A stretch of 64,000 nucleotides of DNA from Amycolatopsis japonica (GCF_000732925.1 NZ_CP008953.1:6634001-6698000); one strand, 5' to 3'. Numbered from the stretch's first letter, positions 24,575-33,324 are shown. Made by a program: numbers and translations. The notes: a model not told the origin generated them from the sequence alone.

Positions 24575-25425
24575 GTCGCGTCCGGATGTTCCCTGGCGAC
24601 ACTCTGCAGCGTCGCCAGCAGGAAGCCCATCCGCTCGGTGTGCACACCGTCGCGGCCCATCCGGCCGGAAACCCCGGCGATGGCACCGATTTCGGGACGC
24701 TTCAGCGTCGCGACGGCCAGCACCTGGTCCAGGATCGCGTCGAACTCCGGCCGCAGCGACGGCGACTCGACGAACTCGACCTCGTGCGCCGCGAAAAGCT
24801 CGTCCACGTACGGCCAGACCGCGTCGAGGCCCTCTTGCATCCGCGCGTGGGACAGCTCGGTGCCGTCGCCGAGGCGCACGGCCCACTGGGCGGCGTAGTC
24901 GCGGTGGTACGCGACTTCCTTGACACCCTTGTCCGCGATGGCCGCGAGCACGGGGTCCACAGAGGACTGAAGCTGCTGCAGCAAAGCGAGCCGCCAGATC
25001 GAGAACACCAGCAGCCGTGCGATCAGATGTCCGAAGTGCCCGCCTTCGAGTTCGGCGAGGCGGACGTTGCGGTATTCCTGCTCGCTCCGGAAGAAGGCGT
25101 ACGAATCCTCCGAACGCTCGCTGCCGTCGGCCTTGCCCGCGCGGGCCAGCAGCAGCCGCGCCTGCCCGAGCAGGTCGAGCGCGATGTTCGCGATCGCGAC
25201 CTCGTCCTCGAGTTCGGGCGCGTTCGTGCACCACTCCTGCAGCCGGTGCGAGAAGATCAGTGCGTCGTCGCCGAGCATCAGGCAGTAGGCCGCCAGCCGC
25301 GCACCATCCACACCGGACGGAACCGTGGTGTCCACACCGGACAGCGGATCCTCGAACCCGGTGCCGAAGGCCCAGCGGGAGTCGTTCTCCTCGGTGATCG
25401 CCTCATAGGCGTTGTCGAAGCTCAT
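24568..25425 (-). CDS. paaC: Phenylacetyl-CoA epoxidase structural subunit
   Basis: PaaC (285 residues) is the ferritin-like structural partner of PaaA in the (PaaAC)2 core. It is helical and has the family stretch IANIALDLLGQARLLLARAG, RNVRLAELEGGHFGHLIARL, and the C-terminal MGRDGVHTERMGFLL. Unlike PaaA it is not expected to hold the catalytic di-iron site. It starts just upstream of the paaB stop (1-bp gap) and overlaps paaD. Confidence 0.95.
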   Translation of the reverse strand: MSFDNAYEAITEENDSRWAFGTGFEDPLSGVDTTVPSGVDGARLAAYCLMLGDDALIFSHRLQEWCTNAPELEDEVAIANIALDLLGQARLLLARAGKADGSERSEDSYAFFRSEQEYRNVRLAELEGGHFGHLIARLLVFSIWRLALLQQLQSSVDPVLAAIADKGVKEVAYHRDYAAQWAVRLGDGTELSHARMQEGLDAVWPYVDELFAAHEVEFVESPSLRPEFDAILDQVLAVATLKRPEIGAIAGVSGRMGRDGVHTERMGFLLATLQSVAREHPDATW

Positions 25426-25426
25426 G

Positions 25427-25711
25427 TCAGATGTGGGGGACGTTGTCGGGGATTTCGTAGAACGTCGGGTGCCGGTACACCTTGTCGCCGCTGGGCGCGA
25501 AGAACGGGTCCTTCTCGTCCGGCGAGGACGCCGTGATGTCCGACGCGCGCACGACCCAGATCGACACGCCCTCGTTGCGGCGGGTGTACAGATCCCGCGC
25601 GTGGTGCAACGCCATGTCGTCGTCCGCCGCGTGCAGCGAACCCACGTGCACGTGGTTCAGCCCGCGCTTGCCCCGGACGAACACCTCGTACAACGGCCAG
25701 TCGTGTTTCAT
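25427..25711 (-). CDS. paaB: Phenylacetyl-CoA epoxidase subunit PaaB
   Basis: PaaB (94 residues) is the small subunit that bridges PaaAC heterodimers and supports electron transfer from PaaE. Family motifs MKHDWPLYEVFVRGKRGLNH, HVGSLHAADDDMALHHARD and SIWVVRASDI are all present. The ATG at 25711 overlaps the paaA stop codon. The longer open frame upstream lies inside paaA and is not used. Confidence 0.95.
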   Translation of the reverse strand: MKHDWPLYEVFVRGKRGLNHVHVGSLHAADDDMALHHARDLYTRRNEGVSIWVVRASDITASSPDEKDPFFAPSGDKVYRHPTFYEIPDNVPHI

Positions 25712-26649
25712 CACGAACCCTTCTTCGCTGCGTGCGCCGAGGCGGCTTCCCGCACCCACGCGCCGTCTTCCTGGGCCCGCCGCCGGTGCGCGACGCGCTG
25801 GGCGTTGCAGGGGCCGTTGCCCTTCAACACGTTCTTGAACTCGTCCCAGTCGACGGCGCCGAAGTCGTAGTGCCCGCGTTCGGCGTTCCACTTCAGGTCC
25901 GGGTCCGGGAAGGTGACGCCCAGCGCCTCGGCCTGTGGGATGGACATGTCGACAAAGCGCTGGCGCAGCTCGTCGTTCGTGTGCCGCTTGACCTTCCACG
26001 CCATCGACTGCGCGGTGTTCGGTGAATCCGCGTCCGGCGGACCGAACATCATCAGCGACGGCCACCACCAGCGGTTCACCGCCTCCTGCACCATCTCGCG
26101 CTGTTTCTCGGTGCCGCGCATCATGGTCATCAGCAGTTCGAAACCCTGCCGCTGATGGAAGGACTCCTCCTTGCAGATGCGGATCATGGCGCGCGCGTAC
26201 GGCCCGTACGAGCTGCGGCACAAGGGAACCTGGTTGCAGATCGCCGCGCCGTCCACCAGCCAGCCGATCACGCCGACGTCGGCGAAGGTCAGCGTCGGAT
26301 AGTTGAAGATCGACGAGTACTTCTGCTTGCCGTTGATCAGCTTGTCGGTCAGATCCGCGCGATCGGCGCCGAGTGTGGCGGCCGCGGAGTACAGGTACAG
26401 CCCGTGTCCGGCCTCGTCCTGCACCTTCGCGAGCAAGATCGCCTTACGCCGCAAGGAAGGCGCGCGGGTGATCCAGTTGCCCTCCGGCTGCATGCCGATG
26501 ATCTCCGAATGCGCGTGCTGCGCGATCTGCCGGATCATCGTCTTGCGGTAGCCCTCGGGCACCCAGTCACGCGGTTCGATGCGCTGATCGCGCTCGATCG
26601 TCGCCTCGAAATGCCGTTCGAGGTCTTCTTCCGGCAACGTCGCGGTCAT
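25711..26649 (-). CDS. paaA: Phenylacetyl-CoA 1,2-epoxidase catalytic subunit
   Basis: PaaA (312 residues) is the di-iron catalytic subunit that epoxidises the aromatic ring of phenylacetyl-CoA. The ferritin-like metal ligands lie in KVQDEAGHGLYLYSAA (E-x-x-H) and CKEESFHQRQGFE (E-x-x-H). ATG 26649 overlaps the paaZ stop by 4 bp. It is the second gene of the paaZABCDE operon. Confidence 0.96.
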   Translation of the reverse strand: MTATLPEEDLERHFEATIERDQRIEPRDWVPEGYRKTMIRQIAQHAHSEIIGMQPEGNWITRAPSLRRKAILLAKVQDEAGHGLYLYSAAATLGADRADLTDKLINGKQKYSSIFNYPTLTFADVGVIGWLVDGAAICNQVPLCRSSYGPYARAMIRICKEESFHQRQGFELLMTMMRGTEKQREMVQEAVNRWWWPSLMMFGPPDADSPNTAQSMAWKVKRHTNDELRQRFVDMSIPQAEALGVTFPDPDLKWNAERGHYDFGAVDWDEFKNVLKGNGPCNAQRVAHRRRAQEDGAWVREAASAHAAKKGS

Positions 26650-28676
26650 GACTGCTCCTTCGCCACCAGGGTGAGCACGTCGTACTTGGCGACCGAGTCG
26701 CCGTCGGCGTTGGTGACGTCCGCGTCCCAGCGGACCTCGCCGTACTCCTGGTCGATGCGCGGGGTGATCTGCTTGGCGGTCAAGGTCACGGTCAGCGAGT
26801 CGCCGACCTTGACCGGGGTGAGGAACCGCAGGTTCTCCAGGCCGTAGTTCGCCAGCACCGGGCCGGGCTCCGGCGAGACGAACAGGCCGGCGGCGAACGA
26901 GACCACGAGGTACCCGTGCGCCACGATCCCGCCGAACAGCGGGTTCGCCGCGGCGGCCTCGGGATCGGTGTGGGCGTAGAAGGTGTCGCCGGTGAACTCG
27001 GCGAAGTGGTCGACGTCCTCCTGGGTGACGGTGCGCGGACCGGCGACCACGGAGTCGCCGATCTTGAGCTCCGCCAAGGACTTCCGGAACGGGTGGACGT
27101 CGCCTTCGGCGCGCGGCGCACCCGCGACCCAGCGGCCGGTGACCGTGCTCAGGACCGCGGGCGAACCCTGGACCGCCGTGCGCTGCATGTGGTGCAGCAC
27201 GCCGCGGACGCCGCCCATCTCCTCGCCGCCACCGGCGCGGCCGGGGCCGCCGTGCACCAGCTGCGGCATCGGGGAACCGTGCCCGGTGGACTCCTTGGCG
27301 TCTTCGGCGTCCAGCACCAGCAGGCGGCCGTGGTACGGCGCGACGCCGAGGACGACTTCGCGCACGAACTCCTTGTCGGCGGAAACGACGGAACCGACGA
27401 GGCTGCCGCCGCCGCGTGCGGCGAGCTCGATGACCTGCTCGGTGGAGGTGTAGGGCAGCAGCGTCGACACCGGGCCGAACGCCTCGACCTCGTGCGGCTC
27501 GGAGCGCTCCGGGTCGGCCTTCAGCAGTACGGGTGAGATGAACGCGCCGCGTTCGGCGTCCGCGCCGACGACCTCGACCTGCTCCGGGTCGCCGAAGACG
27601 ACCGTGCCGACGTCCAGCAACGCCTTGAGCGACCGCCGGACCTCCTCGCGCTGCTCCAGGCTGGCCAGGGCACCCATGCGGACACCCTCGGCGGTCGGGT
27701 TGCCGACGGTGGTCTTCGCCAGCCGCGCGCTCGCGGCCTCGGCGACCTCGTCCAGCAGGTCGGCGGGGACGAAGGCGCGGCGGATGGCGGTGCACTTCTG
27801 GCCCGCCTTGACCGTCATCTCGGTGGTCAGCTGCTTGACGAAGAGATCGAACTCGGTGGTGCCGGGTTTGGCGTCCGGGCCGAGGATCGACAGGTTGAGC
27901 GAGTCGGCTTCGGCGTTGAACCGAACGGAGTTGCGCACGATCGCGGGGTGCGCGCGCAGCTTCTGCGCGGTCGACGCGGAGCCGGTGAACGAGACGAGGT
28001 CCTGCGCGGTGACGTGGTCGAGCAGATCGCCGACGCTGCCCGCGACGAACTGCAGCGTGCCCTCGGGCAGGATGCCGGATTCGATGATGATCTCGACCAG
28101 CCGCGCGGTGAGGTACGCGGTCTGGCTGGCCGGCTTGATCAGGCTCGGCACGCCGGCGAGGAACGCGGGCGCGAACTTCTCCAGCGGACCCCAGACGGGG
28201 AAGTTGAACGCGTTGATCTGGACGGCGACGCCGCGCAGCGGGACGGCGATGTGCTGGGCGACGAAGGTGCCGCCCTTGCTCAGCGGCTCGACGTTGCCGT
28301 CGACGTAGACGGTGTCGTTCGGCAGTTCGCGCTTGCCCTTGCTGGAGTAGGCGAACAGCACGCCGATGCCGCCGTCGATGTCGACCATCGAGTCGCCCTT
28401 GGTCGCGCCCGTACGCGCGGAGAGCGCGTACAGCTCCTCGCGGTGTTCGCGCAGGTGGGAGGCCAGCGCCTTCAGCAGCGCGGCACGCTGGTGGAAGGTC
28501 AGCTCGCGCAGCGCGGGGCCGCCGACGCGGCGGCCGTACTCCAGCGCGGCGGCGAAGTCGATGCCGTCGGACGAGACCCGGGCGACCTCCTCGCCGGTGG
28601 AGGCGTCGTGCAGCGGTACTCCGTCACTTTCCGCCGTGTGCCACCCGCCGGAGACGTAGCTGCGCAGCAATGCCAT
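26646..28676 (-). CDS. paaZ: Oxepin-CoA hydrolase / semialdehyde dehydrogenase
   Basis: PaaZ (676 residues) is bifunctional. The C-terminal MaoC-like hydratase (~540-676, DTFYAHTDPEAAAANPLFGG) opens the oxepin ring. The N-terminal aldehyde dehydrogenase (~1-520) oxidises the resulting semialdehyde; its VSFTGSAST nucleotide loop and catalytic Cys in AGQKCTAIRR are visible. It leads the minus-strand paa operon, and a PaaR-like operator lies 28-49 bp upstream. The downstream beta-oxidation genes (paaF, paaG, paaH, paaJ) are not in the window. Confidence 0.96.
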   Translation of the reverse strand: MALLRSYVSGGWHTAESDGVPLHDASTGEEVARVSSDGIDFAAALEYGRRVGGPALRELTFHQRAALLKALASHLREHREELYALSARTGATKGDSMVDIDGGIGVLFAYSSKGKRELPNDTVYVDGNVEPLSKGGTFVAQHIAVPLRGVAVQINAFNFPVWGPLEKFAPAFLAGVPSLIKPASQTAYLTARLVEIIIESGILPEGTLQFVAGSVGDLLDHVTAQDLVSFTGSASTAQKLRAHPAIVRNSVRFNAEADSLNLSILGPDAKPGTTEFDLFVKQLTTEMTVKAGQKCTAIRRAFVPADLLDEVAEAASARLAKTTVGNPTAEGVRMGALASLEQREEVRRSLKALLDVGTVVFGDPEQVEVVGADAERGAFISPVLLKADPERSEPHEVEAFGPVSTLLPYTSTEQVIELAARGGGSLVGSVVSADKEFVREVVLGVAPYHGRLLVLDAEDAKESTGHGSPMPQLVHGGPGRAGGGEEMGGVRGVLHHMQRTAVQGSPAVLSTVTGRWVAGAPRAEGDVHPFRKSLAELKIGDSVVAGPRTVTQEDVDHFAEFTGDTFYAHTDPEAAAANPLFGGIVAHGYLVVSFAAGLFVSPEPGPVLANYGLENLRFLTPVKVGDSLTVTLTAKQITPRIDQEYGEVRWDADVTNADGDSVAKYDVLTLVAKEQS

Positions 28677-28703
28677 GGGGCCGACCCTTCGATGGTGGGA
28701 TTA

Positions 28704-28725
28704 ACAGACCGTCCGTTCAGTAATT
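28704..28725. promoter_or_regulatory. PaaR-like operator upstream of paaZ
   Basis: The half-site ACCG (28708-28711) and its partner at 28718-28721 (CAGT) sit in an imperfect palindrome similar to the corynebacterial PaaR motif (ACCG-N6-CGGT core flanked by ACT and AGT, from memory). It is placed to repress paaZABCDE. Confidence 0.5.
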
Positions 28726-28819
28726 CACTGTAGCTCGTGACCGGGGTCTTGCAAACCCCCTGACGGCGGTGGACCCTTGACATCTGCCCGAAAGCGCGCC
28801 TTTACTTGCGACACCCTTT

Positions 28820-28841
28820 AACAACCGTCCATTCGGTCAGT
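28820..28841. promoter_or_regulatory. PaaR-like operator upstream of paaI
   Basis: It contains a full ACCG-N6-CGGT core (ACCGTCCATTCGGTCAGT), 17 bp before the paaI start. It probably controls paaI-paaK-paaR and makes the TetR gene autoregulated. Confidence 0.6.
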
Positions 28842-28857
28842 AACCAGGTGGTCAGGC

Positions 28858-29265
28858 TTGACTAGCAACGCCGCGCACACGATGTTCGCCGACGACCAGG
28901 CGTCGAAGGCGCTGGGCATCGAGCTGATCGAGGCCGCCGAAGGCCACGCCGTCGCCACCATGCGGATCACCGAGACGATGGTCAACGGCCACGACATCGC
29001 CCACGGCGGCTACGTCTTCCTGCTGGCCGACACGACCTTCGCCTGCGCCTGCAACAGCCATGGGCCGGTGACCGTCGCGGCCGGCGCGGAGATCTCCTTC
29101 GTCGCGGCGGGCAAACTCGGCGACCACCTCATCGCCACCGCCACCGAACGGACGCGTTACGGCCGCAACGGCATCTACGACGTCACCGTGCACCGGGAGA
29201 CCCCCGACGGGCCGGAGGTCGTCGCCGAATTCCGCGGCCGCAGCCGCACCATCCAGAAGGCGTGA
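28858..29265 (+). CDS. paaI: Hydroxyphenylacetyl-CoA thioesterase
   Basis: PaaI (135 residues) is a hotdog-fold thioesterase that rescues dead-end CoA esters of the phenylacetate pathway. The catalytic region VNGHDIAHGGYVFLLADTTF (HGG-x4-LAD) and the C-terminal RTRYGRNGIYDVTV are typical. The start is uncertain: TTG 28858 lies just after the operator, while ATG 28882 (MFADDQASKALG) also matches relatives. The stop overlaps the paaK start (GTGA). Confidence 0.9.
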   Translation: MTSNAAHTMFADDQASKALGIELIEAAEGHAVATMRITETMVNGHDIAHGGYVFLLADTTFACACNSHGPVTVAAGAEISFVAAGKLGDHLIATATERTRYGRNGIYDVTVHRETPDGPEVVAEFRGRSRTIQKA

Positions 29266-30551
29266 CGATGACTTTCAGCGACGAAGCCGAGAACCTCACC
29301 ATCGACGAACTCCAGGCGCTGCAACTGAAGCGCCTCCGGTGGACGCTGCGGCACGCGTACGACAACGTGCCCTTCTACACGCGGAAGTTCGACGAGGCGG
29401 GCGTTCACCCGGACGACTGCAAGGCGCTGGAAGATCTGGCGAAGTTCCCGTTCACCACCAAACAGGATCTGCGCGACAACTACCCGTTCGGCATGTTCGC
29501 CGTGCCGGAGGCGCAGGTGAGCCGGATCCACGCGTCCAGCGGTACCACCGGGAAACCGACCGTCGTCGGCTACACGTCCGAAGACATCGACACCTGGGCG
29601 ACGGTGATGGCGCGCTCGATCCGCGCCGCGGGCGGGCGGCCGGGCGACAAGGTCCACGTCGCCTACGGCTACGGCCTGTTCACCGGCGGGCTCGGCGCAC
29701 ACTACGGCGCCGAAAAGCTCGGCTGCACGGTGATCCCGGCGTCCGGCGGCATGACCGCGCGGCAGGTGCAGATCATCACCGACTTCAAACCCGAGATCAT
29801 CATGGTCACCCCGTCGTACATGCTGACGCTGCTCGACGAGTTCGAGCGGCAGGGCATCGACCCGCAGACGAGTTCGCTCAAGGTCGGCATCTTCGGCGCG
29901 GAGCCGTGGACCGAGCAGATGCGCACGGAGATCGAGGAGCGCGTCGGCATCGACGCGGTCGACATCTACGGCCTGTCCGAGGTGATGGGCCCCGGCGTCG
30001 CGCAGGAATGCGTCGAGACCAAGGACGGGCTGCACATCTGGGAGGACCACTTCTTCCCCGAGGTGATCGACCCGTTCACCGAGAAACCGACCGACGCCGA
30101 AGGTGAGCTGCTGTTCACCTCGCTCACCAAGCAGGCGCTGCCGATCATCCGGTACCGCACGCGCGACCTGACCAGGCTGCTGCCGGGCACCGCGCGGCCG
30201 GCGTACCGGCGGATGGAGAAGGTGACCGGGCGTAGCGATGACATGATCATCCTGCGTGGCGTCAACGTCTTCCCCACGCAGATCGAGGAAGTCGTGCTGG
30301 TGACCCCCGCGCTCGCGCCGCATTTCCAGCTGATCCGGTCGACGAAGGGCCGGATGGACCACCTGACCGTCCGCGTCGAAGCGCGTCCGGACGCCACCGC
30401 CGAGCAGCGCGCCGAGGCCGCCGCCCGGCTGATCGCCGGGGTGAAGGACGGGGTCGGCGTGAGCGTCGGCGTCGAGGTCGTCGACCCGGACACGCTGGAA
30501 CGCTCGCTGGGCAAGATGCGCCGCGTCCTCGACGAACGGGACCGCGCTTGA
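29262..30551 (+). CDS. paaK: Phenylacetate-CoA ligase
   Basis: PaaK (429 residues) activates phenylacetate to phenylacetyl-CoA with ATP, the first step of the pathway. ANL-superfamily motifs are visible: HASSGTTGKPTVVGYTS (P-loop), IYGLSEVMGPGVA, YRTRDLT and the C-terminal KVTGRSDDMIILRGVNVFPTQ. GTG 29262 overlaps the paaI stop. The cytosolic enzyme supplies the substrate for the divergent paaZABCDE operon. Confidence 0.96.
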   Translation: MTMTFSDEAENLTIDELQALQLKRLRWTLRHAYDNVPFYTRKFDEAGVHPDDCKALEDLAKFPFTTKQDLRDNYPFGMFAVPEAQVSRIHASSGTTGKPTVVGYTSEDIDTWATVMARSIRAAGGRPGDKVHVAYGYGLFTGGLGAHYGAEKLGCTVIPASGGMTARQVQIITDFKPEIIMVTPSYMLTLLDEFERQGIDPQTSSLKVGIFGAEPWTEQMRTEIEERVGIDAVDIYGLSEVMGPGVAQECVETKDGLHIWEDHFFPEVIDPFTEKPTDAEGELLFTSLTKQALPIIRYRTRDLTRLLPGTARPAYRRMEKVTGRSDDMIILRGVNVFPTQIEEVVLVTPALAPHFQLIRSTKGRMDHLTVRVEARPDATAEQRAEAAARLIAGVKDGVGVSVGVEVVDPDTLERSLGKMRRVLDERDRA

Positions 30552-31141
30552 GCACCCCCGCCCGCCGGGGGCGTCCCGGTTACGACCTCGAGTCGCTGCT
30601 GCAGGTCGCGGTGAAGCTGTTCAACGAGCGCGGCTACGACGGCACCAGCATGGAGGACCTCTCCCGCAAGCTCGGCATCACGAAATCCGCGATCTACCAC
30701 CACGTACCGAGCAAGGAGGAGCTGCTGCGGCTCGCCGTCGACCGCGCGCTGAACGGCCTGTTCGCCGTCGCCGCCGAGACGGAATCCTTCGAGGGCAAGG
30801 CGATCGAAAAGCTGGAGCATCTGGTGCGGGGCAGTGTCCTGGTGCTGGTCGACCAGCTGCCGTTCGTGACCCTGCTGCTGCGGGTGCGCGGCAACACCAA
30901 GATCGAACGGGCGGCGCTCGCGCGGCGGCGCGAATTCGACCGGCTCGTCACGGAACTGGTGAAACAGGCCGAAACCGAGGGCGACGTGCGCCCCGACATC
31001 GATCCCGCGGTCACGGCGCGCCTGCTGTACGGCATGGTGAACTCGCTGATCGAGTGGTACCGACCGCGTCGTGGTTCGGCCGGGACGGAGCTGGCGGACG
31101 CGGTGTGCAAGATCGCCTTCGACGGCCTGCGGACTCAATAG
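30548..31141 (+). CDS. paaR: TetR-family repressor of the paa genes
   Basis: This 197-residue protein has an N-terminal TetR HTH (MEDLSRKLGITKSAIYHHVPSKEELL) and a helical ligand domain. TTG 30548 overlaps the paaK stop (TTGA). Position and the two operator-like sites in the paaZ/paaI gap indicate it is PaaR, expected to release DNA on binding phenylacetyl-CoA. The function is assigned by context plus family. Confidence 0.88.
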   Translation: MSTPARRGRPGYDLESLLQVAVKLFNERGYDGTSMEDLSRKLGITKSAIYHHVPSKEELLRLAVDRALNGLFAVAAETESFEGKAIEKLEHLVRGSVLVLVDQLPFVTLLLRVRGNTKIERAALARRREFDRLVTELVKQAETEGDVRPDIDPAVTARLLYGMVNSLIEWYRPRRGSAGTELADAVCKIAFDGLRTQ

Positions 31142-31214
31142 CCGTAACTCGCGTGATTGAAGGCGGATCTCGCGTGATTGGAGCCGTTCCGTCTTCAATC
31201 ACGCGAGTTACGGC
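31141..31214. terminator. 22-bp-stem palindrome after paaR (family 2)
   Basis: Arms 31141-31162 and 31193-31214 are perfectly complementary; the left arm begins GCCGTAACTCGCGTGATTG. The 30-nt loop contains a further CGCGTGATTG copy. It lies between convergent paaR and the 89-residue gene and probably terminates both. The same arm recurs at 46940-47006. Confidence 0.75.
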
Positions 31215-31229
31215 TCCAAGCACGCGTGA

Positions 31230-31499
31230 TCAGGATTTTGGCGGCCGCCGGGCCTGCCAGACCAGTGCGTCGCGCAACTGCTGGATGAGCTGTTCGTCGT
31301 CGGCCTCCGACGGATCCACCCCGAGCGGGATCCAGCGTTCGCAGACCTCGGCGCCGTTCTCGAAACTCGTGATCACGATCCCCGCGTACGAGACGGCTTC
31401 CTCCCCGGTGTCACCTTGGATGCGGACGTCACGATGCTGCAGCCGGACACTGACCCACCGTCCGGCACGGCGGACCGGATCGCGCTCAGCACTGGTCAT
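31230..31499 (-). CDS. Hypothetical protein, 89 residues
   Basis: I do not recognise this protein. Codon use is strongly G/C at third positions, so it is likely real. It starts MTSAERDPVRRAGRW, has a central region VRIQGDTGEEAVSYAGIVITS followed by CERWIPLGVDPSEADDEQ, and no signal peptide or membrane segment; it is probably a small cytosolic protein. It stands alone between the paa cluster and a TetR gene, with the family-2 palindrome just beyond its 3' end. Confidence 0.65.
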   Translation of the reverse strand: MTSAERDPVRRAGRWVSVRLQHRDVRIQGDTGEEAVSYAGIVITSFENGAEVCERWIPLGVDPSEADDEQLIQQLRDALVWQARRPPKS

Positions 31500-31611
31500 T
31501 CGTCCCTACCCATGACACCCGGTCCCCCGCCCCGAACGTCGCCGCGAAGGCCCCAGGGGTTACCGAGGGGTTGTTCCGAATGAGTAACGGCAGACGGCCA
31601 CGTGAAACGGT

Positions 31612-31617
31612 TACGCT
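31612..31617 (+). promoter_or_regulatory. -10 element (TACGCT) of a leaderless TetR gene
   Basis: TACGCT predicts transcription starting at 31624, exactly the ATG of the TetR gene. No Shine-Dalgarno sequence is present. Confidence 0.45.
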
Positions 31618-31623
31618 CGGCCC

Positions 31624-32289
31624 ATGAGCACCGATCCGGAGGCCCGGCGGCGCCGCCTCGAACCGGCCGCCCGGCGCGCCGAGATCCTGACCGCGGCCCG
31701 GCGGCTGTTCGGCGAGGGCACGTACGCCTCGGTTTCGACCTCGGACATCGCGAAGGCCGCCGGGGTGGCCCGGCCGCTGATCAACCACTACTTCGGCGGC
31801 AAACGCGAGCTGTACCTGGAAGTCGTCCGGCAGATGATGATCGTCCCGGCGCCGGTGATCGAGAACCTGCCGGAGACGACCGCCGAGGAGCGGCTCGCGA
31901 TCAGCGTCCGGCATTGGATCGAGGTCGTCGAGCGCAACGAGCAGGCGTGGCTGACGGCGATCGGCCCGGAGGCGGTGGGCCGCGACCCGGAGATCGAGCG
32001 GATCATGCTGGAGGGTGACGAGATCGCCGCCGATCGCGTGCTCGCGGCCGCCTTGATGAGCGACGTCACCGAGGGTCGCGAAGAACTCCGCGCGATGATC
32101 CGTTCGTACGGCGGGATGCTGCGCGCGGCGTCACGCGAATGGCTGATCCGCGGCACGCTCGGCCGGGAGGAGCTGCGGGTGTTCCTCACCGAGTCGATCC
32201 TGCACCTGCTGCGGGTCACCTACCCGGCCGTGCTCGCAACGCGTTCCGCCGGGCGTAGGCCGCCGGCGTCATCCCCTTCCAGCGTTTGA
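31624..32289 (+). CDS. TetR-family regulator
   Basis: This 221-residue protein has the TetR HTH (VSTSDIAKAAGVARPLINHYFGG) at ~40-63 and a helical ligand-binding remainder of unknown specificity. The last ~24 codons (ending RRPPASSPSSV) run antisense through the end of the converging AraC gene, a 74-bp overlap; this Ser/Pro/Arg tail may be an accidental read-through extension. No target operon is obvious; the divergent 89-residue gene is a candidate. Confidence 0.9.
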   Translation: MSTDPEARRRRLEPAARRAEILTAARRLFGEGTYASVSTSDIAKAAGVARPLINHYFGGKRELYLEVVRQMMIVPAPVIENLPETTAEERLAISVRHWIEVVERNEQAWLTAIGPEAVGRDPEIERIMLEGDEIAADRVLAAALMSDVTEGREELRAMIRSYGGMLRAASREWLIRGTLGREELRVFLTESILHLLRVTYPAVLATRSAGRRPPASSPSSV

Positions 32290-33244
32290 AGGCGTAGATG
32301 AAACTCGACGCCTCCGCGTAGCCCAGCCGCAGCGCGACGTCCTCCACGGTGAGCGCGCCGGTGTCCAGCATCTCCTCCGCCAGCGCCTGGCGGACCTCGT
32401 CGAGCAGGGCCCGGTAGCCGGTCCCGGCCTCGAACAGCCGTCGCCGCAGGGTCCGGGGGCTGAGCGCGAGCTGCCGCGCGACCTCCTCCATACCCGCGTC
32501 GACCCCGCCGAGCCGTACCAGTCTTTCCCGCACCTGCTGGGCGATCCCGGATCGCTCCCGTTTCCGTGACACCAGCAGTTCGCATTGCGCGGCGCACACC
32601 GCGACGGTCTGGTCGTTGGCCTGCGGCAGCGGTTTGTCGAGGAGGAGCGGGTCCAGGGTGGCGACATGCGACGTCGCCGAGAACGACGGCGCCAGCCCGA
32701 AGGTCCGCACGTATTCGTCCACAGTGGAGGGTTTGTCGTGCCGGAAGGCCAAGGAGCGCAAGGAGATGTCCGGCAGGATGTCGCGCATGACGGTGTGGAT
32801 GGCGCCGAGGTCGCGCAGCAGCAGGAAGCGGGCGACGTCGCCGGGCACGCGGCTGTCGTCCATGGCGAGCGCGAGCCGTCCCGCCTCGACGGTCACGTGC
32901 GGGATGCAGAACGTGAAGCTCAGGTCCAGGTAGCGCAGGGCGAAGCGCATCGCGTCCCCCAGCGTCGGGCTGCTGATGCACGCGAACCCGAAGATGCCGA
33001 ACGCGCTGACCCGGTATCGCCTGCTCAGCCGGAGCGCGACCGCGTCCTCGCCGCCCAGCCCGCGGACCAGGGCCCGGACCACCGCGAGTTCCTGACGCGC
33101 GTCGACCTGGCCGTCCACGGGGGCGTGTTCGTAGGACTCCAGCCCCTCGACGCCGTTTTCGGCGGCGAAGCGGGCCATGAGCACGATGCTCGCCGTGCCG
33201 CGCGGGTAGTCCCAGTCCCGGATCACCGGCGGCGGTAGTTCCAT
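32216..33244 (-). CDS. AraC-family regulator with arabinose-binding-like N-domain
   Basis: This 342-residue protein ends in an AraC HTH pair (MEEVARQLALSPRTLRRRLFE and VEDVALRLGYAEASSFIYAFKRW). The N-terminal ~220 residues resemble the OruR/GadX-type sensor domain found in regulators of FAD monooxygenase clusters (RRYRVSAFGIFGFACISSPTLG). I chose ATG 33244 because a CATAAT -10 on the minus strand (33252-33257) predicts an almost leaderless transcript; the frame is open further upstream. It probably regulates the nearby monooxygenase/oxidase pair. Confidence 0.88.
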   Translation of the reverse strand: MELPPPVIRDWDYPRGTASIVLMARFAAENGVEGLESYEHAPVDGQVDARQELAVVRALVRGLGGEDAVALRLSRRYRVSAFGIFGFACISSPTLGDAMRFALRYLDLSFTFCIPHVTVEAGRLALAMDDSRVPGDVARFLLLRDLGAIHTVMRDILPDISLRSLAFRHDKPSTVDEYVRTFGLAPSFSATSHVATLDPLLLDKPLPQANDQTVAVCAAQCELLVSRKRERSGIAQQVRERLVRLGGVDAGMEEVARQLALSPRTLRRRLFEAGTGYRALLDEVRQALAEEMLDTGALTVEDVALRLGYAEASSFIYAFKRWKGMTPAAYARRNALRARPGR

Positions 33245-33251
33245 GGCCGGG

Positions 33252-33257
33252 ATTATG
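33252..33257 (-). promoter_or_regulatory. -10 element (CATAAT) of the AraC gene
   Basis: CATAAT on the minus strand predicts transcription starting at 33245, one base before ATG 33244. It shares an 80-bp divergent gap with the AlkZ-like gene. Confidence 0.45.
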
Positions 33258-33311
33258 GATCCCCTGGCGACGATCGGCCCATTGAGGACCATAACTGTCC
33301 TTGATCCCCTT

Positions 33312-33317
33312 TAGGGT
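33312..33317 (+). promoter_or_regulatory. -10 element (TAGGGT) of the AlkZ-like gene
   Basis: TAGGGT predicts a start at 33324, one base before ATG 33325; another leaderless candidate. Confidence 0.4.
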
Positions 33318-33324
33318 GAGCGGC

